Positions 10,113 through 19,178 of a DNA stretch of 64,000 bases are shown here, piece after piece. The first letter of the stretch is position 1. Each line of letters opens with the position of its first letter. The stretch is taken from contig NZ_CP063196.1 of assembly GCF_003574835.2 (NCBI RefSeq), forward strand, positions 1,302,001 through 1,366,000, in the 5' to 3' direction. Below the pieces are notes generated by a model. The model did not search any database, was not told the origin of the DNA, and worked only from the letters and a program-made list of their open reading frames with translations. The translations under genes and the position numbers were made by a program. This DNA comes from Thermobifida halotolerans. GTDB taxonomy: Bacteria > Actinomycetota > Actinomycetes > Streptosporangiales > Streptosporangiaceae.

Positions 10113-10589
10113 CTACTCCACGCGGCCCTCGGACTCCTCTTCCTCCTCGTCGGGCAGGTGGACGTCGTCCACGGCGATGTTGACCTCGACGACGTCCAGA
10201 CCGGCCATGCGCTCCACGGCCGAGATCACGCTGCTGCGCACGTCCCGGGCGACGTCCATGATGGGGACGCCGTACTCGACGACGACGTTCAGGTCCACGG
10301 CCGTCTGCCGCTCCCCGACCTCGACCTTCACCCCGCTCGAGACGCTGCGCTGGCCGCCGCCGGGAACACGCTCGCGCATGGCTCCCAGGGCGCGGCTCGT
10401 GCCGCCGCCGAGGGTGTAGATGCCGGGCACCTCGCGGGCGGACATGCCCACGATCTTCTCGACCACGCCGTCGGCGACGGAGGTCCTGCCGCGCTCGGCG
10501 GCCGGGACCTCGGTTCCCGTACGCTGCTGCGGCGCGCGCTCCTTGCGGCTCTCGCCCTGCTCGCTGCGGGTGGCGGTGGGGTTTGCCAT
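10113..10589 (-). CDS. Asp23/Gls24-family envelope stress response protein (first copy)
   Basis: A 158-residue canonical Asp23/Gls24 protein and first gene of the operon. It has an acidic/basic disordered head (about 1-35), the helix VADGVVEKIVGMSAREVPGI, the strand TAVDLNVVVEYGVPIMDVAR, the helix SSVISAVERMAGLDVVEV, and an acidic tail. GAGGAGAGGA precedes the ATG at 10589. The family coats the inner membrane under alkaline or envelope stress in firmicutes; in actinobacteria its role is less clear. The operon promoter must lie in 10590-10890, divergent from the iron-uptake operon. Confidence 0.88.
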   Translation of the reverse strand: MANPTATRSEQGESRKERAPQQRTGTEVPAAERGRTSVADGVVEKIVGMSAREVPGIYTLGGGTSRALGAMRERVPGGGQRSVSSGVKVEVGERQTAVDLNVVVEYGVPIMDVARDVRSSVISAVERMAGLDVVEVNIAVDDVHLPDEEEEESEGRVE

Positions 10590-10890
10590 GTCCTCTCCTC
10601 GGTCGTTCCGGTCGCCTCCACAGGGACTGCTGACCCGGTCGCACCGGGACTCTCACAACCGGGCGTACGTTTTGGGTAATGCTTCGACGATGGCGGCGGT
10701 CGCAGGGGCGCGGACACCCGGGGGACCACCGTGGGGACGGGGTCCGGCCACCGCACGCGGGCCGCCGCCCCGGCGGTGTGCGCGGGGGCTCGACGGGCAC
10801 GGAGCGGGTCGGCGGGTGCCGGGCGCGGTGGGAACTCCGACTCCGGTCCGGTCTGCTCCTCGGGTCGGCGGGCCGCACCACCGCTACGGC

Positions 10891-10905
10891 TTCAAAATTT
10901 TTGAA
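10891..10905. promoter_or_regulatory. Perfect 15-bp palindrome at the iron-uptake promoter
   Basis: TTCAAAATTTTTGAA has perfect 7-bp arms around a central T. It covers the predicted -35 element (TTGAAA, 10901-10906). It may be a second operator or an activator site in addition to the iron box. Confidence 0.5.
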
Positions 10906-10917
10906 ATCCAAACCAGC

Positions 10918-10936
10918 TAAGGTTAGACTTACCTTT
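10918..10936 (+). promoter_or_regulatory. DtxR/IdeR-type iron box over the -10 element
   Basis: TAAGGTTAGACTTACCTTT matches 14 of 19 positions of the classical TTAGGTTAGGCTAACCTAA iron box. The predicted -10 (TAGACT, 10924-10929), 17 bases from the -35 TTGAAA, lies within it, so iron-bound regulator should block polymerase. It governs the siderophore importer. Confidence 0.85.
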
Positions 10937-11080
10937 GTTTGCGGCGTATTGTTCGCTTTTGTCTGGATTTTGGTGGTTGCTTCCTCAACTTCCCCGGTGG
11001 AAGCGGCCGCCCCCGTGACGGGTCCGCCCCCGTCCCCGGCGAAGGCGCAGCCTCCCATCGCAGCGAAGAAAGAAGCGAGC

Positions 11081-12124
11081 ATGCACTCGAAGCTCCGTAC
11101 CCTGACCCGCCGCGTCGGCGGCGCGGGCACCGCCACCGTCCTGGCCCTCGGGCTGGCCGCCTGCGGCGGATCCGACACGGGCGGCGGCGGGGAGTCCGCC
11201 GCCTCCGCCGACGGCGCGTTCCCGGTCAGCATCGACAGCGCCCTGGGCACCGCGGAGATCACCGAGGCCCCCGAACGCGTCGTCACCCTGGGGCAGGGAT
11301 CCGCCGAGACCGCCATCGCGCTCGGCACCGTCCCCGTCGGCATCGAAAGCTACGAGTGGGGCAGCGACGACACCGGCTACCTACCGTGGATCCACGAGGC
11401 CGTCACCGAGGCGGGAGAGGAACTGCCCGTCCAGTTCACCGGCGGCCAGGACATCGACTTCGAGACGATCATCGAACTGCAACCCGACGTCATCCTCGCC
11501 CCCTGGTCGGGCATCACCCAGGAGCAGTACGACGTCCTCAGCGACATCGCCCCCACCGTCGCCTACCCCGACCTGCCGTGGAGCACCGACTGGGACCAGC
11601 AGATCGAGATCGTCGGCGAGGCGCTGGGCCAGAGCGAGGAGGCCCAGGGGCTGATCGACGACATCGAGCGGCAGTTCGAGGAGGCCGCCGCCACCCGCCC
11701 CGAGTACGCCGGCCTCACCTTCTCCTACATCTACACCGACGGCCCCGGCACCCTCGGCGTCTTCATGCCCGACGAGCAGCGCGTGGCCATGGTGCGCGGC
11801 CTCGGACTCCAGGTCGACCCGGTCGTGGAGACCCTGCCCGAGACCGAGGGCACCGACTCGGCGGTCATCGGCCTGGAGAACGCCGACAAACTCGCCGACA
11901 GCGACCTCGTCTTCACCTTCTACTCCGACCCCCAGACCCGCGAGGAGATCGAGGCGCAGGAACTGTACGCGGCGATCCCGGCGATCGAACGCGGATCGGT
12001 GGTGGCCAGCGACGACCCCTCTTTCGTCACCGCCTCCTCCATCATCAACCCGCTCACCGTGCCGTGGGTGCTGGACCGCTACATCCCCCTCATCGACGAG
12101 GCGGTCGCCAACCTCGACCGCTGA
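11081..12124 (+). CDS. Fe(III)-siderophore ABC transporter substrate-binding lipoprotein
   Basis: A 347-residue class III binding protein that captures ferric siderophore outside the membrane. A lipoprotein signal ends in LGLAAC with the lipid-modified Cys28. The mature part has the FecB/FepB pattern: VVTLGQGSAETAIALG near the start, ELQPDVILAPWSG in the middle, and a C-terminal VTASSIINPLTVPWVLDRY. The ATG at 11081 follows AGAAAGAAG; upstream in-frame codons lack a ribosome site and would place the signal peptide internally. First gene of a four-gene operon under the iron box. No siderophore biosynthesis genes are in the window, so it may take up a distantly encoded or foreign siderophore. 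Confidence 0.94.
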   Translation: MHSKLRTLTRRVGGAGTATVLALGLAACGGSDTGGGGESAASADGAFPVSIDSALGTAEITEAPERVVTLGQGSAETAIALGTVPVGIESYEWGSDDTGYLPWIHEAVTEAGEELPVQFTGGQDIDFETIIELQPDVILAPWSGITQEQYDVLSDIAPTVAYPDLPWSTDWDQQIEIVGEALGQSEEAQGLIDDIERQFEEAAATRPEYAGLTFSYIYTDGPGTLGVFMPDEQRVAMVRGLGLQVDPVVETLPETEGTDSAVIGLENADKLADSDLVFTFYSDPQTREEIEAQELYAAIPAIERGSVVASDDPSFVTASSIINPLTVPWVLDRYIPLIDEAVANLDR

Positions 12125-12198
12125 CCGGACCAGGCGCGCGGCCCGACGCGGACCGGGCCGCGCGCGACCGACACACCCCCGAGACCCCGAAGGCGATC

Positions 12199-13215
12199 GT
12201 GACCACGACAACGGCGCCACCCCAGACCGGAACCGCCCGCACCACCCTGCTGCTCGGCGGCGCGGCCGCCGCCCTCGCCGGGGCGCTCCTGCTCAGCCTC
12301 GCCGTGGGCAGCAAACCCACGGCCCCCGACCAGGTGTGGGCGGCGCTCACCGGCACGGCCGACCCCCACACCACCGCCGTGGTGGAAAGCCGTCACCCCC
12401 GCACCGCGCTGGGCGTCCTCGCCGGAGCGGCCCTGGCGCTGGCCGGACTCCTCATGCAGGGCATCACCCGCAACCCGCTCGCCGACCCCGGCCTGCTCGG
12501 CGTCAACGCGGGCGCGGCGGCGGCCGTGGTCACCGCCACCGCGATCCTCGGACCGGCCTCCACCGCGGCGACGGTCTGGTGGGCACTGCCCGGCGCGCTG
12601 GCGGCCGGGCTGGTCGCCTACTCCGTGGGCGGCCGGGAGAGCGGCGGCGGAACGGTCCGCCTGGTCCTCGCCGGAGCGGTGGTCTCGGCCGTGCTCACCG
12701 CCTACGTCCAGGCGGTCTCCCTGAACATGCCCGAGGTCTTCGACAGCTACCGCTACTGGGTGGTGGGTTCCCTGGCGGGCCGCGGCTTCGACGCGGCCGT
12801 CGCGGTGCTGCCCTTCGTCGCCGTCGGCGCACTGCTGGCCCTGCTGCTCGCGGGCGGACTGAACGCGCTGGCGCTCGGCGAGGAGACCGCCACCTCCCTC
12901 GGCGCCAACCCCGTGCTCGTGCGGTCGGGCGGACTGGTCGCCGCCACCCTGCTGGCCGCGGGCGCCACCGCCGCGGCCGGACCGATCGCGTTCGTCGGCC
13001 TGGCCGTCCCGCACGTGGTGCGCGCCCTGGTCGGCGGCGACTTCCGCCACCAGGTGCCCCTCGCGCTGCTCGCGGGACCCGCCCTGCTGCTGCTCGCCGA
13101 CGTCGTGGGCCGCTTCGTGCTGCGCCCCACCGAGCTGATGGTCGGCGTGGTCACCGCGTTCGTCGGCGCCCCCTTCCTGTTCTACGCGGTACGCCGGATG
13201 CGGGAGACGCCATGA
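12199..13215 (+). CDS. FecCD-family siderophore ABC transporter permease 1
   Basis: A 338-residue polytopic membrane protein of the FecCD/BtuC family, one half of the translocation channel. Typical features are VESRHPRTALGVLAGAALALAG near residue 65, GITRNPLADPGLLGVNAGA in the second motif, and GPIAFVGLAVPHVVR near 265, where the coupling helix contacts the ATPase. About nine to ten hydrophobic helices are visible. The start is GTG at 12199 with a weak CGAAGG upstream. Its stop overlaps the ATG of the second permease (ATGA), so the two subunits are translationally coupled. Confidence 0.93.
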   Translation: MTTTTAPPQTGTARTTLLLGGAAAALAGALLLSLAVGSKPTAPDQVWAALTGTADPHTTAVVESRHPRTALGVLAGAALALAGLLMQGITRNPLADPGLLGVNAGAAAAVVTATAILGPASTAATVWWALPGALAAGLVAYSVGGRESGGGTVRLVLAGAVVSAVLTAYVQAVSLNMPEVFDSYRYWVVGSLAGRGFDAAVAVLPFVAVGALLALLLAGGLNALALGEETATSLGANPVLVRSGGLVAATLLAAGATAAAGPIAFVGLAVPHVVRALVGGDFRHQVPLALLAGPALLLLADVVGRFVLRPTELMVGVVTAFVGAPFLFYAVRRMRETP

Positions 13216-14258
13216 GCACGGTCCGTGGGGCGCCGCCGCTGCTGCGCGTGGGAAACGCCGTGGCGCTGCCGCTGCACCCGCGCTCCCTGCTGTGGACGCT
13301 CGTCCTGCTGGCCGCCCTCCTGGCCGCCGCCGCGGCCACCCTCTCCCTGGGCCGCCTGGGTATCCCCGCCACCGAACTGGTGGACGCGCTCACCGGCGAC
13401 ACCACCCCCGCCCAGGAGTTCGTGCTGCGCCGACTGCGCGGCCCGCGCCTGGTCGTGGCGCTGGGCACCGGCGCCGCCCTGGGGCTGGCCGGGGCGCTGT
13501 TCCAGTCCGTCACCCGCAACCCGCTGGGCAGCCCCGACGTCATCGGCCTGAACGCGGGCGCCGGGGCCGGAGCCGCGCTGGTCGCCCTGGCCCTCCCCGG
13601 AGTCGTCCCGGTGCCGCTGGGCGCGCTGCTGGGCGCGGTGCTCGCCGTGGTCGTCGTGGCGACGGTGACCGGGACCGGGCTGCGCCACCCCGGACGGCTC
13701 ATCGTCGCGGGCATCGGCGTGGCCGCGATGGCCTCCGCCCTCACCCACTTCGTGGTCGCGGCGCTGGCCCGCGACCAGGCGAGCGTCCTGTACGCCTACG
13801 TCAACGGCAGCCTCTCGGCCCGCTCCTGGGAGCACGCCCTGACGATCTGGCTGACGCTGGCCCTGGCCGCGCCGCCGCTCGCCGCCCTGGCCCGACCGGT
13901 CGCGCTCAACGAGATGGGCGACGAGCTCGCCGACAGCCTCGGCGCCCGCGCCGCCGCCACCCGCGCCGCCGCGATCACGCTGTCGGTGGTGCTGTCGGCC
14001 GCGGCGGTCGGCGTCGCCGGACCGATCGCGTTCGTGTCGCTGACCGCACCGCAGATCGCGCGGCGCCTCACCCGGGCCGCCGGTCCCAACCTGGTGGTGT
14101 CGGCACTGGTCGGCGCGCTGATCCTGGCCCTGGCCGACCTCGCCGTGCAGCAGGTCCCCCTCGGGGAGGGACTGCCGGTCGGTATCGTGACCCTGGCCGT
14201 GGGCGGCGTCTACCTGGGTTTCCTGCTGGTACGTGAGTGGCGTAGGGGAGTGCTTTGA
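13212..14258 (+). CDS. FecCD-family siderophore ABC transporter permease 2
   Basis: A 348-residue FecCD permease that pairs with the preceding one. It carries VLRRLRGPRLVVALGTGAALG, SVTRNPLGSPDVIGLNAGAG and the ATPase-contacting GPIAFVSLTAPQIARRL. A basic/short N-terminal extension precedes the first helix at about residue 26. The start ATG overlaps the previous stop and its own stop overlaps the TTG start of the ATPase, so stoichiometry is kept by coupling. Confidence 0.93.
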   Translation: MSTVRGAPPLLRVGNAVALPLHPRSLLWTLVLLAALLAAAAATLSLGRLGIPATELVDALTGDTTPAQEFVLRRLRGPRLVVALGTGAALGLAGALFQSVTRNPLGSPDVIGLNAGAGAGAALVALALPGVVPVPLGALLGAVLAVVVVATVTGTGLRHPGRLIVAGIGVAAMASALTHFVVAALARDQASVLYAYVNGSLSARSWEHALTIWLTLALAAPPLAALARPVALNEMGDELADSLGARAAATRAAAITLSVVLSAAAVGVAGPIAFVSLTAPQIARRLTRAAGPNLVVSALVGALILALADLAVQQVPLGEGLPVGIVTLAVGGVYLGFLLVREWRRGVL

Positions 14259-15109
14259 ACGAGACCGCGATCAACGGGGAGCCGTCCGCCGCGACGACCG
14301 CCACGCCGGTGCGGACCGCGCCGTCCGGGCGGGGACTGCGCGCCGAGCGGCTCACCCTCGGTTACGGCGGCGACCCGGTGGTGCGCGACCTCGACCTGGA
14401 GATCGCCGAGGGTGAGTTCGCGGCGATCGTCGGCCCCAACGGCTGCGGCAAGTCCACCCTGCTCAAGGCGCTGGGCCGGGTGCTGCGCCCGGCCTCCGGA
14501 CGGGTACTGCTGCACGGCCGCGACATCCGTGCCCAACGCGCCAAGGCGGTGGCGCGGCAACTGGCGCTGCTGCCGCAGAACCCGGCCGTCCCCGAGGGCA
14601 TCACGGTGCGCGCCCTCGCCGCGCGCGGCCGCTATCCGCACCACACCCTGCTGAGGCAGTGGAGCCCCGACGACGAGGCGGCGATCGGCGAGGCACTGGA
14701 GCTGACCGGGTTGACCGACCGCGCCGACGTCTCCGTCGACGCCCTGTCCGGCGGCCAGCGGCAGCGGGCGTGGGCCGCCATGGTGCTCGCCCAGCGCACC
14801 GGGACCGTGCTGCTGGACGAGCCCACCACCTTCCTCGACATCGCCCACCAGTACGACCTGCTGGAGCTCTTCGCCGACCTGCACAGGAGGGGACGCACGG
14901 TCGTCGCGGTGCTGCACGACCTCGCCCAGGCGGCCCGCTTCGCGGGTCGGCTGATCGTCATGGACTCCGGGCGCGTGGTCGCCGACGGCGCCCCCGGCGA
15001 GGTGCTCACCGCCGAGCTGGTGCGCCGGGTGTTCGGCCTGGCCTGCGACGTGATCCCCGACCCGCGCACCGGGACCCCGCTGGTGATCCCGCACGAGCGG
15101 CGGCGCTGA
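14255..15109 (+). CDS. Siderophore ABC transporter ATP-binding protein (FepC-like)
   Basis: A 284-residue cytoplasmic ATPase that powers ferric-siderophore import. Walker A GPNGCGKST is at 60-68, the Q-loop in LALLPQN near 103-109, signature LSGGQ at 164-168, Walker B VLLDEP at 185-190 and the H-loop His221. The start is a TTG at 14255 that overlaps the permease stop as TTGA, with GGGGAG upstream; no better ATG or GTG is in frame. An N-terminal extension of about 28 residues precedes the first strand. Last gene of the iron operon; it converges on a regulator gene 3 bases later. Confidence 0.94.
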   Translation: MNETAINGEPSAATTATPVRTAPSGRGLRAERLTLGYGGDPVVRDLDLEIAEGEFAAIVGPNGCGKSTLLKALGRVLRPASGRVLLHGRDIRAQRAKAVARQLALLPQNPAVPEGITVRALAARGRYPHHTLLRQWSPDDEAAIGEALELTGLTDRADVSVDALSGGQRQRAWAAMVLAQRTGTVLLDEPTTFLDIAHQYDLLELFADLHRRGRTVVAVLHDLAQAARFAGRLIVMDSGRVVADGAPGEVLTAELVRRVFGLACDVIPDPRTGTPLVIPHERRR

Positions 15110-15112
15110 GCG

Positions 15113-15619
15113 TCACCGCCGCGGAGCCGCGGCGTCGCGCCGCTCCTTGTACTCCTCCCAGTGGGCCAGCAGCGTGTCGTGGTACCCGTCGAGCCAGACC
15201 ATGTAGTCGCGCATGTTCACCAGTCGGGCGCGGCCGGCCGGACCGAGGCCGTCACCCAGCCGGTCGAGCGCGGCCTGCGCGAGGTCGCGCTGTCGGCGCA
15301 GGTAGCCGCGTTCGTTGCGGAGGAAGTTGCCCCACACGTCGTCGCCCATCGCGACCAGGCGGTGGCGCTGCCCGGGGGCCTGGACCTGCCGGACGAACCC
15401 GAGTTCCTCCAGACGCCGCACCGCGGTCGACACCGACCCCCGGCTGACCTGGGCGCCGTCGGCGATCTCCGCGGCGCTCACCCCCTCGCGGTCGGACAGC
15501 AGCAGGTAGCCGACGATGCGCCCCTCGGCCTTGGACCGCCCCTGGGACTGCCAGTACTCGGCGAACCGCCGAACGAAGTCGGACCGGAACACGTCCTCGT
15601 TTCCCGCGGTGTCCGACAT
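15113..15619 (-). CDS. GbsR/MarR-family transcriptional regulator
   Basis: A 168-residue winged-helix regulator. The DNA-binding core spans about 30-95: KAEGRIVGYLLLSD, then the turn VSAAEIADGAQVSRGSVSTAV, the recognition helix RRLEELGFV and the wing APGQRHRLVAMG. The C-terminal half is helical and probably dimerises. It faces the ATPase gene tail to tail with a 3-base gap, so it is not in the iron operon. The next gene on its strand, upstream, is a flavin reductase 53 bases away; the two may share a transcript. Its ligand and target are unknown. Confidence 0.85.
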   Translation of the reverse strand: MSDTAGNEDVFRSDFVRRFAEYWQSQGRSKAEGRIVGYLLLSDREGVSAAEIADGAQVSRGSVSTAVRRLEELGFVRQVQAPGQRHRLVAMGDDVWGNFLRNERGYLRRQRDLAQAALDRLGDGLGPAGRARLVNMRDYMVWLDGYHDTLLAHWEEYKERRDAAAPRR

Positions 15620-15671
15620 GCCGCCCAGGATAGACCACCGCCGGGCGGAGCACCGGAGGGCGGAACGCCCC

Positions 15672-16199
15672 TCACAGCGCGGTGAACCCGCCGAAGGAGC
15701 CCCGGTGGTACAGCAGCGGCGGCCGGGAGGAGTCGTGCACGGAGCTGTGCACCACCCGGCCCACCACCAGCCAGTGGTCGCCGATGAGGTGGGTCTCGTG
15801 GCGGTGGCACACCAGCCGCGCGGTGCCCCCCTCCAGCGCGGGCACCCCCTCCACGTCGTAGGACCAGCGGGTCGGCGGGGCGAAGCGCTCCGCGCCCCGG
15901 GCCGCGAAGCGCGAGGCCAGGTCGGCCTGGTCCTCGCCCAGCAGATGCACCCCGAACACCCGCGCCCGGCTCAGCCGTGCCCAGGTGGCGGAGTCGGCGG
16001 CGGCGTAGAAGGAGACCAACGGCGGGTTGAGGCTCACGCTGGTGAAGGACGTGGCGGTCAGGCCGACCGGTTCGCCCGCGACGTCGGCGGTGACGATGAC
16101 GACGCCCGCGGGGTGGTGTCGCAGGAGTTGCCGGAACCGGTCGGCGCGGACCGGGGGACGCGGAGTCGCCGGGCGCGCGGCGGTGTCGGGATTGCCCAC
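15672..16199 (-). CDS. Flavin reductase family protein (FMN-binding split barrel)
   Basis: A 175-residue flavin reductase-like protein, which would use NAD(P)H to reduce FMN or FAD for a partner monooxygenase. The family signature is clear: FRQLLRHHPAGVVIVTADV, then GLTATSFTSVSLNPPLVSF and the late GDHWLVVGRVVHSSV. GAGGAGG precedes a GTG start at 16199. It lies upstream of the GbsR/MarR-type gene on the same strand, which may control it. No oxygenase partner is adjacent, although an LLM oxidoreductase follows on the same strand 425 bases upstream. Confidence 0.88.
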   Translation of the reverse strand: MGNPDTAARPATPRPPVRADRFRQLLRHHPAGVVIVTADVAGEPVGLTATSFTSVSLNPPLVSFYAAADSATWARLSRARVFGVHLLGEDQADLASRFAARGAERFAPPTRWSYDVEGVPALEGGTARLVCHRHETHLIGDHWLVVGRVVHSSVHDSSRPPLLYHRGSFGGFTAL

Positions 16200-16596
16200 A
16201 GCGGACCTCCTCGAAGTGCGGTCTGGCGACGGCCAGGGCGGTTTTCACCAACCGCGAGTCTAAGAGCCGGTGATCCCACGACCGGCGGCCGGTGGGGCTG
16301 TTGGCACTCGCGTCGGGGCCCGGGCGGGGCACCGCGGGGGACGCGGCGCTGGCACGCCCCGACCGACCGCACCTCCACCCGGCCCGTGGTTCGAGATGTC
16401 CTTCTGGCTGGTCCGCCGGTGGAGGCGCGGGTGGGTCGGCGCCGGGGCACTTCCCCACTCCGTCGCCAGCCCACCCCCTCCGGCGGAGCCCTCCCGCACC
16501 GCTTCCCACCCATCCCCCGGGGGTGGCGGGGACTCCTGGAACTCTCCCCTCGGGCCGAGGCCACCTGGAGACTCCTCTCCCCTCGACCTCCCGGTA
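16200..16596. other. Intergenic spacer carrying a dispersed repeat
   Basis: No gene was found. On the minus strand about 16381-16500 resembles a segment at about 52665-52760 on the plus strand. Both contain GCGCCGACCCACCCGCGCC, then after 20-30 variable bases AGGACATC and ACCACGGG. This looks like a member of an extragenic repeat family. Confidence 0.5.
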
Positions 16597-16621
16597 CCGG
16601 CCCCAGGCCCCCTGGGGCCGG
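16597..16621. terminator. Terminator hairpin of the LLM oxidoreductase gene
   Basis: A perfect 11-bp stem (16597-16607 with 16611-16621) around a CCC loop lies 2 bases past the stop of the minus-strand gene at 16624. Confidence 0.75.
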
Positions 16622-16623
16622 GG

Positions 16624-17496
16624 TCAGAGCTCCCGCAGCCCCGGAACGATCCGCTCGCCGAGCCGCGACACCCAGGAGGCCGGATCGGGGCCCGCCGAGG
16701 AGACCCACACCTGCTCCACGCCGAGCGCGGCGTAGGACTCCATCTTCCTCAGGAAGGCGTCCGGCGCGTCGAGCGGGTCGGCGGGGACGAGGACGGTCCG
16801 GGTGATGTCGGCGGGATCGCGGCCCTCGGCCGCGCAGTGGCGGGCGAGCACGTCGAACTTGTGCGTCAGCCCCTCCACACCCAGGTCGAAGAGATTGCAC
16901 GCGTCGGCGTGGCGGGCGACGAGCCGCAGGGTCTTCCTCTCCCCGCCGCCGCCGACGAGGATCGGCGGGCGGGGCCGCCGCAGCGGGCGGGGCGAGCAGA
17001 GGGTCTCGGCGAGCCGGTAGTGGCGCCCGGTGAACGGGCCGTTGTCGCCGCTCCACATCTGCCGACAGATCAGCAGCGTCTCCTCCAACCGCTCGAACCG
17101 CTCCGCGACCGGCGGGAACGGCACGCCCAGGCCGAGGTGCTCACGCTCGTACCAGGCCGCCCCGACACCGAGGAACGCCCGCCCGCCGGAGAGGACGTCG
17201 AGGGTGGCGACGGTCTTGGCGAGCAGACCGGGATGCCGGTAGGTCACCCCGGTCACCAGCAGCCCCAGTTCCAGACTCCGGGTGTGCGCGGCGAGGAACC
17301 CGAGCGAGGTGTAGCCCTCCGGCATCGGATCGTCCGCGGACAGACCGGGGATCTCCATCTGGAACCAGTGGTCCATCAGAGTGAGGGCCGAGCAGCCGCC
17401 GTCCTCCGCGGCCCGGGCGGTGGCGGCCAGGACCGGAGCCAGCGCCTCCGCCCCACCGGTCACGGCCAGGTTGACAAGGTGGACTCCGAGCCTCAC
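16624..17496 (-). CDS. LLM-class F420-dependent oxidoreductase
   Basis: A 290-residue luciferase-like TIM-barrel oxidoreductase. The N-terminal strand MRLGVHLVNLA, the second-strand TLMDHWFQ, the LGLLVTGVTYRHPGLLAKTVATLDVLSGGR core and the central PRPPILVGGGGERKTLRLVARHADACN are typical of F420-dependent members. It should transfer a hydride using reduced F420 or FMNH2; substrate unknown. The start is GTG at 17496 with GGAAGG upstream. It is followed directly by a strong hairpin. Monocistronic. Confidence 0.9.
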   Translation of the reverse strand: MRLGVHLVNLAVTGGAEALAPVLAATARAAEDGGCSALTLMDHWFQMEIPGLSADDPMPEGYTSLGFLAAHTRSLELGLLVTGVTYRHPGLLAKTVATLDVLSGGRAFLGVGAAWYEREHLGLGVPFPPVAERFERLEETLLICRQMWSGDNGPFTGRHYRLAETLCSPRPLRRPRPPILVGGGGERKTLRLVARHADACNLFDLGVEGLTHKFDVLARHCAAEGRDPADITRTVLVPADPLDAPDAFLRKMESYAALGVEQVWVSSAGPDPASWVSRLGERIVPGLREL

Positions 17497-17638
17497 AAGA
17501 ACGCCTTCCGGTCGGCGGCCTCCGGGAGGACTTTCATGCTATGCCGACCTCCTCGCCGATCCGGCGCCCCGTCCTCCCGAGGAACAGAGCCGCTGTCCGC
17601 ACCATCCGCTCCGGTGCCGTCTTCGGCCGGTGTACGGG

Positions 17639-19113
17639 TCAGCGCGGCGCGGGCACGGTGTCCAGGGCGCGCGGGGTGACGGAGCGGGCCAACCGGGAGG
17701 CGGACTCCGCGTCGACCAGTCCCGCGCCGGCCGCTCCGTCGTGCCCCGGTCCCGCGTGCTGACCGGTGTGGCTGACCCCCTTCCGCACGTCACGGGTCGA
17801 GGACTTCAGGATCTCCTTGACCAGTTCCGGGGACAGGCCGGGCCGGATCTGCTTGAGGAGCGCGCACACGCCCGCGACCTGCGGTGATGTCGCGCTGGTG
17901 CCGCTGATCACAGCCCAGTCGTCGCTGGGGGCGGTCTGGTCGCCCACCGGGAAGGCGCTGCCGGACAGGGTGGTGTCGGTCTCGCAGCCCGGCTGCACCG
18001 GCAGCATGATGTAGATGCCTCTGGGCTGCTGTCCGACCAGGCCGCACACGTCGGGCACGTGCCGCCCCGGGTAGATGAGGCTGTCGAAGCTGCTGGCGTA
18101 GTCGGAGGCCATCAGGTCGAAGTCCGAATCCACCACCGCCGCCTGCGCGTAGACGCCGCCGACCGCGATCACCTCCGGCATCATCGCGGGGAAGGCGACG
18201 TGTCCGTTGCCCGCGGAGAAGCACACCGTGATTCCGCGGTTGCGCACCGCGTCGCGCACGGCGAGTTCCAGCGGTTTGAGGTGGTTGGGCAGCGCCCCCA
18301 GCCCGGGCAGGTGGTAGCCCCAACTGTTGGTGATCACCGCCGAATGCAGGTCGGCGGCGGCCTCGAAGGCCGGGGTGGGGTTGCCGCCCATCTTCACGCC
18401 GACGAAGTCGACGTCGCGCGCGGTGGCGAAGACGTTGGCCGCCTCGGCGGTGCCGTGGCCGTTCTCGTCGTCCTCGATGTGCACGGCGTCGGGCGCCAGG
18501 GTCGCGGTGTAGTTGTAACCGTGCCACGCGTAGAACGGGTGCCGGTAGAAGCCGGTGTCGGTCACGGCCACGAGCACGCCGCGCCCGGTGGCGCCGCGTT
18601 CGTGCACCCCCGAGGAGCGCAGCATGACCGACACGTCGTCGGGTACCCGCAGGTGGAAGTAGGAGGGCTGCGGGGGCAGCGGCGTGTCGAAGAACAGCGG
18701 CGGCGCCTGGGGGTAGGCCCGCTCGACCAGCGGGGCCAGTGAGTCGGGCAGGGTGAACGGCGCGTCCGGGGAGTGGAAGAGGTAGTTGACGGACTCCCCG
18801 GCGCGGGGGATGTCCTCGACCGCTCCCCGGTACACGGGTTGGGTGCGCTGCTCCACCCGGGTGCTGAACGTCTCCTGCCACAGCGACCGCGACCCCTCCC
18901 CGCTGACGGAGTACCTGCCGACGTGGCGGATGGTGAAGCCGAGCCGCTGGAGTTCGAGCGCGGCCTCGGTGGCGCGCCCGGGCGGGGCTCCAGTTCTTCG
19001 AGGGAGGCCGTCCGGGTGGTGGACTCGTCGAACACCGAGACGTCACCCCGGGGGCGTACGGCGGCCTCGAAGTAGACGGTTTCGGTACCGCGTTCCATGG
19101 GGCTGGTCGGCAT
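17639..19113 (-). pseudogene. S8 (subtilisin-like) serine peptidase, split by a frameshift
   Basis: The peptidase body is intact: catalytic Asp in VAVTDTGF, His in NGHGTAEAANVFA, the oxyanion Asn in CFSAGNGH and Ser in ISGTSATSPQVAGV. The beginning, MPTSPMERGTETVYFEA at ATG 19113, lies in a different frame. The two join around 18975-18995 in a GC run (CCCGCCCGGGCGCGCC), where one extra base would restore ATEAALELQRLGFTIRHVG, the family's prodomain. Either the gene is inactivated by a one-base loss or the base was lost in sequencing. A GTG at 18856 could give a 405-residue protein without prodomain. It lies downstream of a small prodomain-like gene. Confidence 0.8.
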
Positions 19114-19178
19114 GGTCGTCTCCCCTGGTGCGTGCGTCGGGTGCGGAGCGGGGCCGCCTCCACGCGTGGACGGTGGTG

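Larger units (their letters stand above)
10590..11080. promoter_or_regulatory. Divergent intergenic region between the Asp23 and iron-uptake operons
   Basis: A 491-bp spacer without a gene. The left 270 bases are GC-rich; the right part turns AT-rich at 10891 and holds the promoter, a 15-bp palindrome and an iron box. About 145 bases separate the iron box from the lipoprotein start, so the mRNA has a long leader. Confidence 0.6.

Noticed and set aside
10679-11080. Upstream extension of the siderophore-binding protein frame
   Set aside because: The frame stays open through the promoter and iron box, but the lipoprotein signal must be N-terminal and ATG 11081 has a ribosome site.
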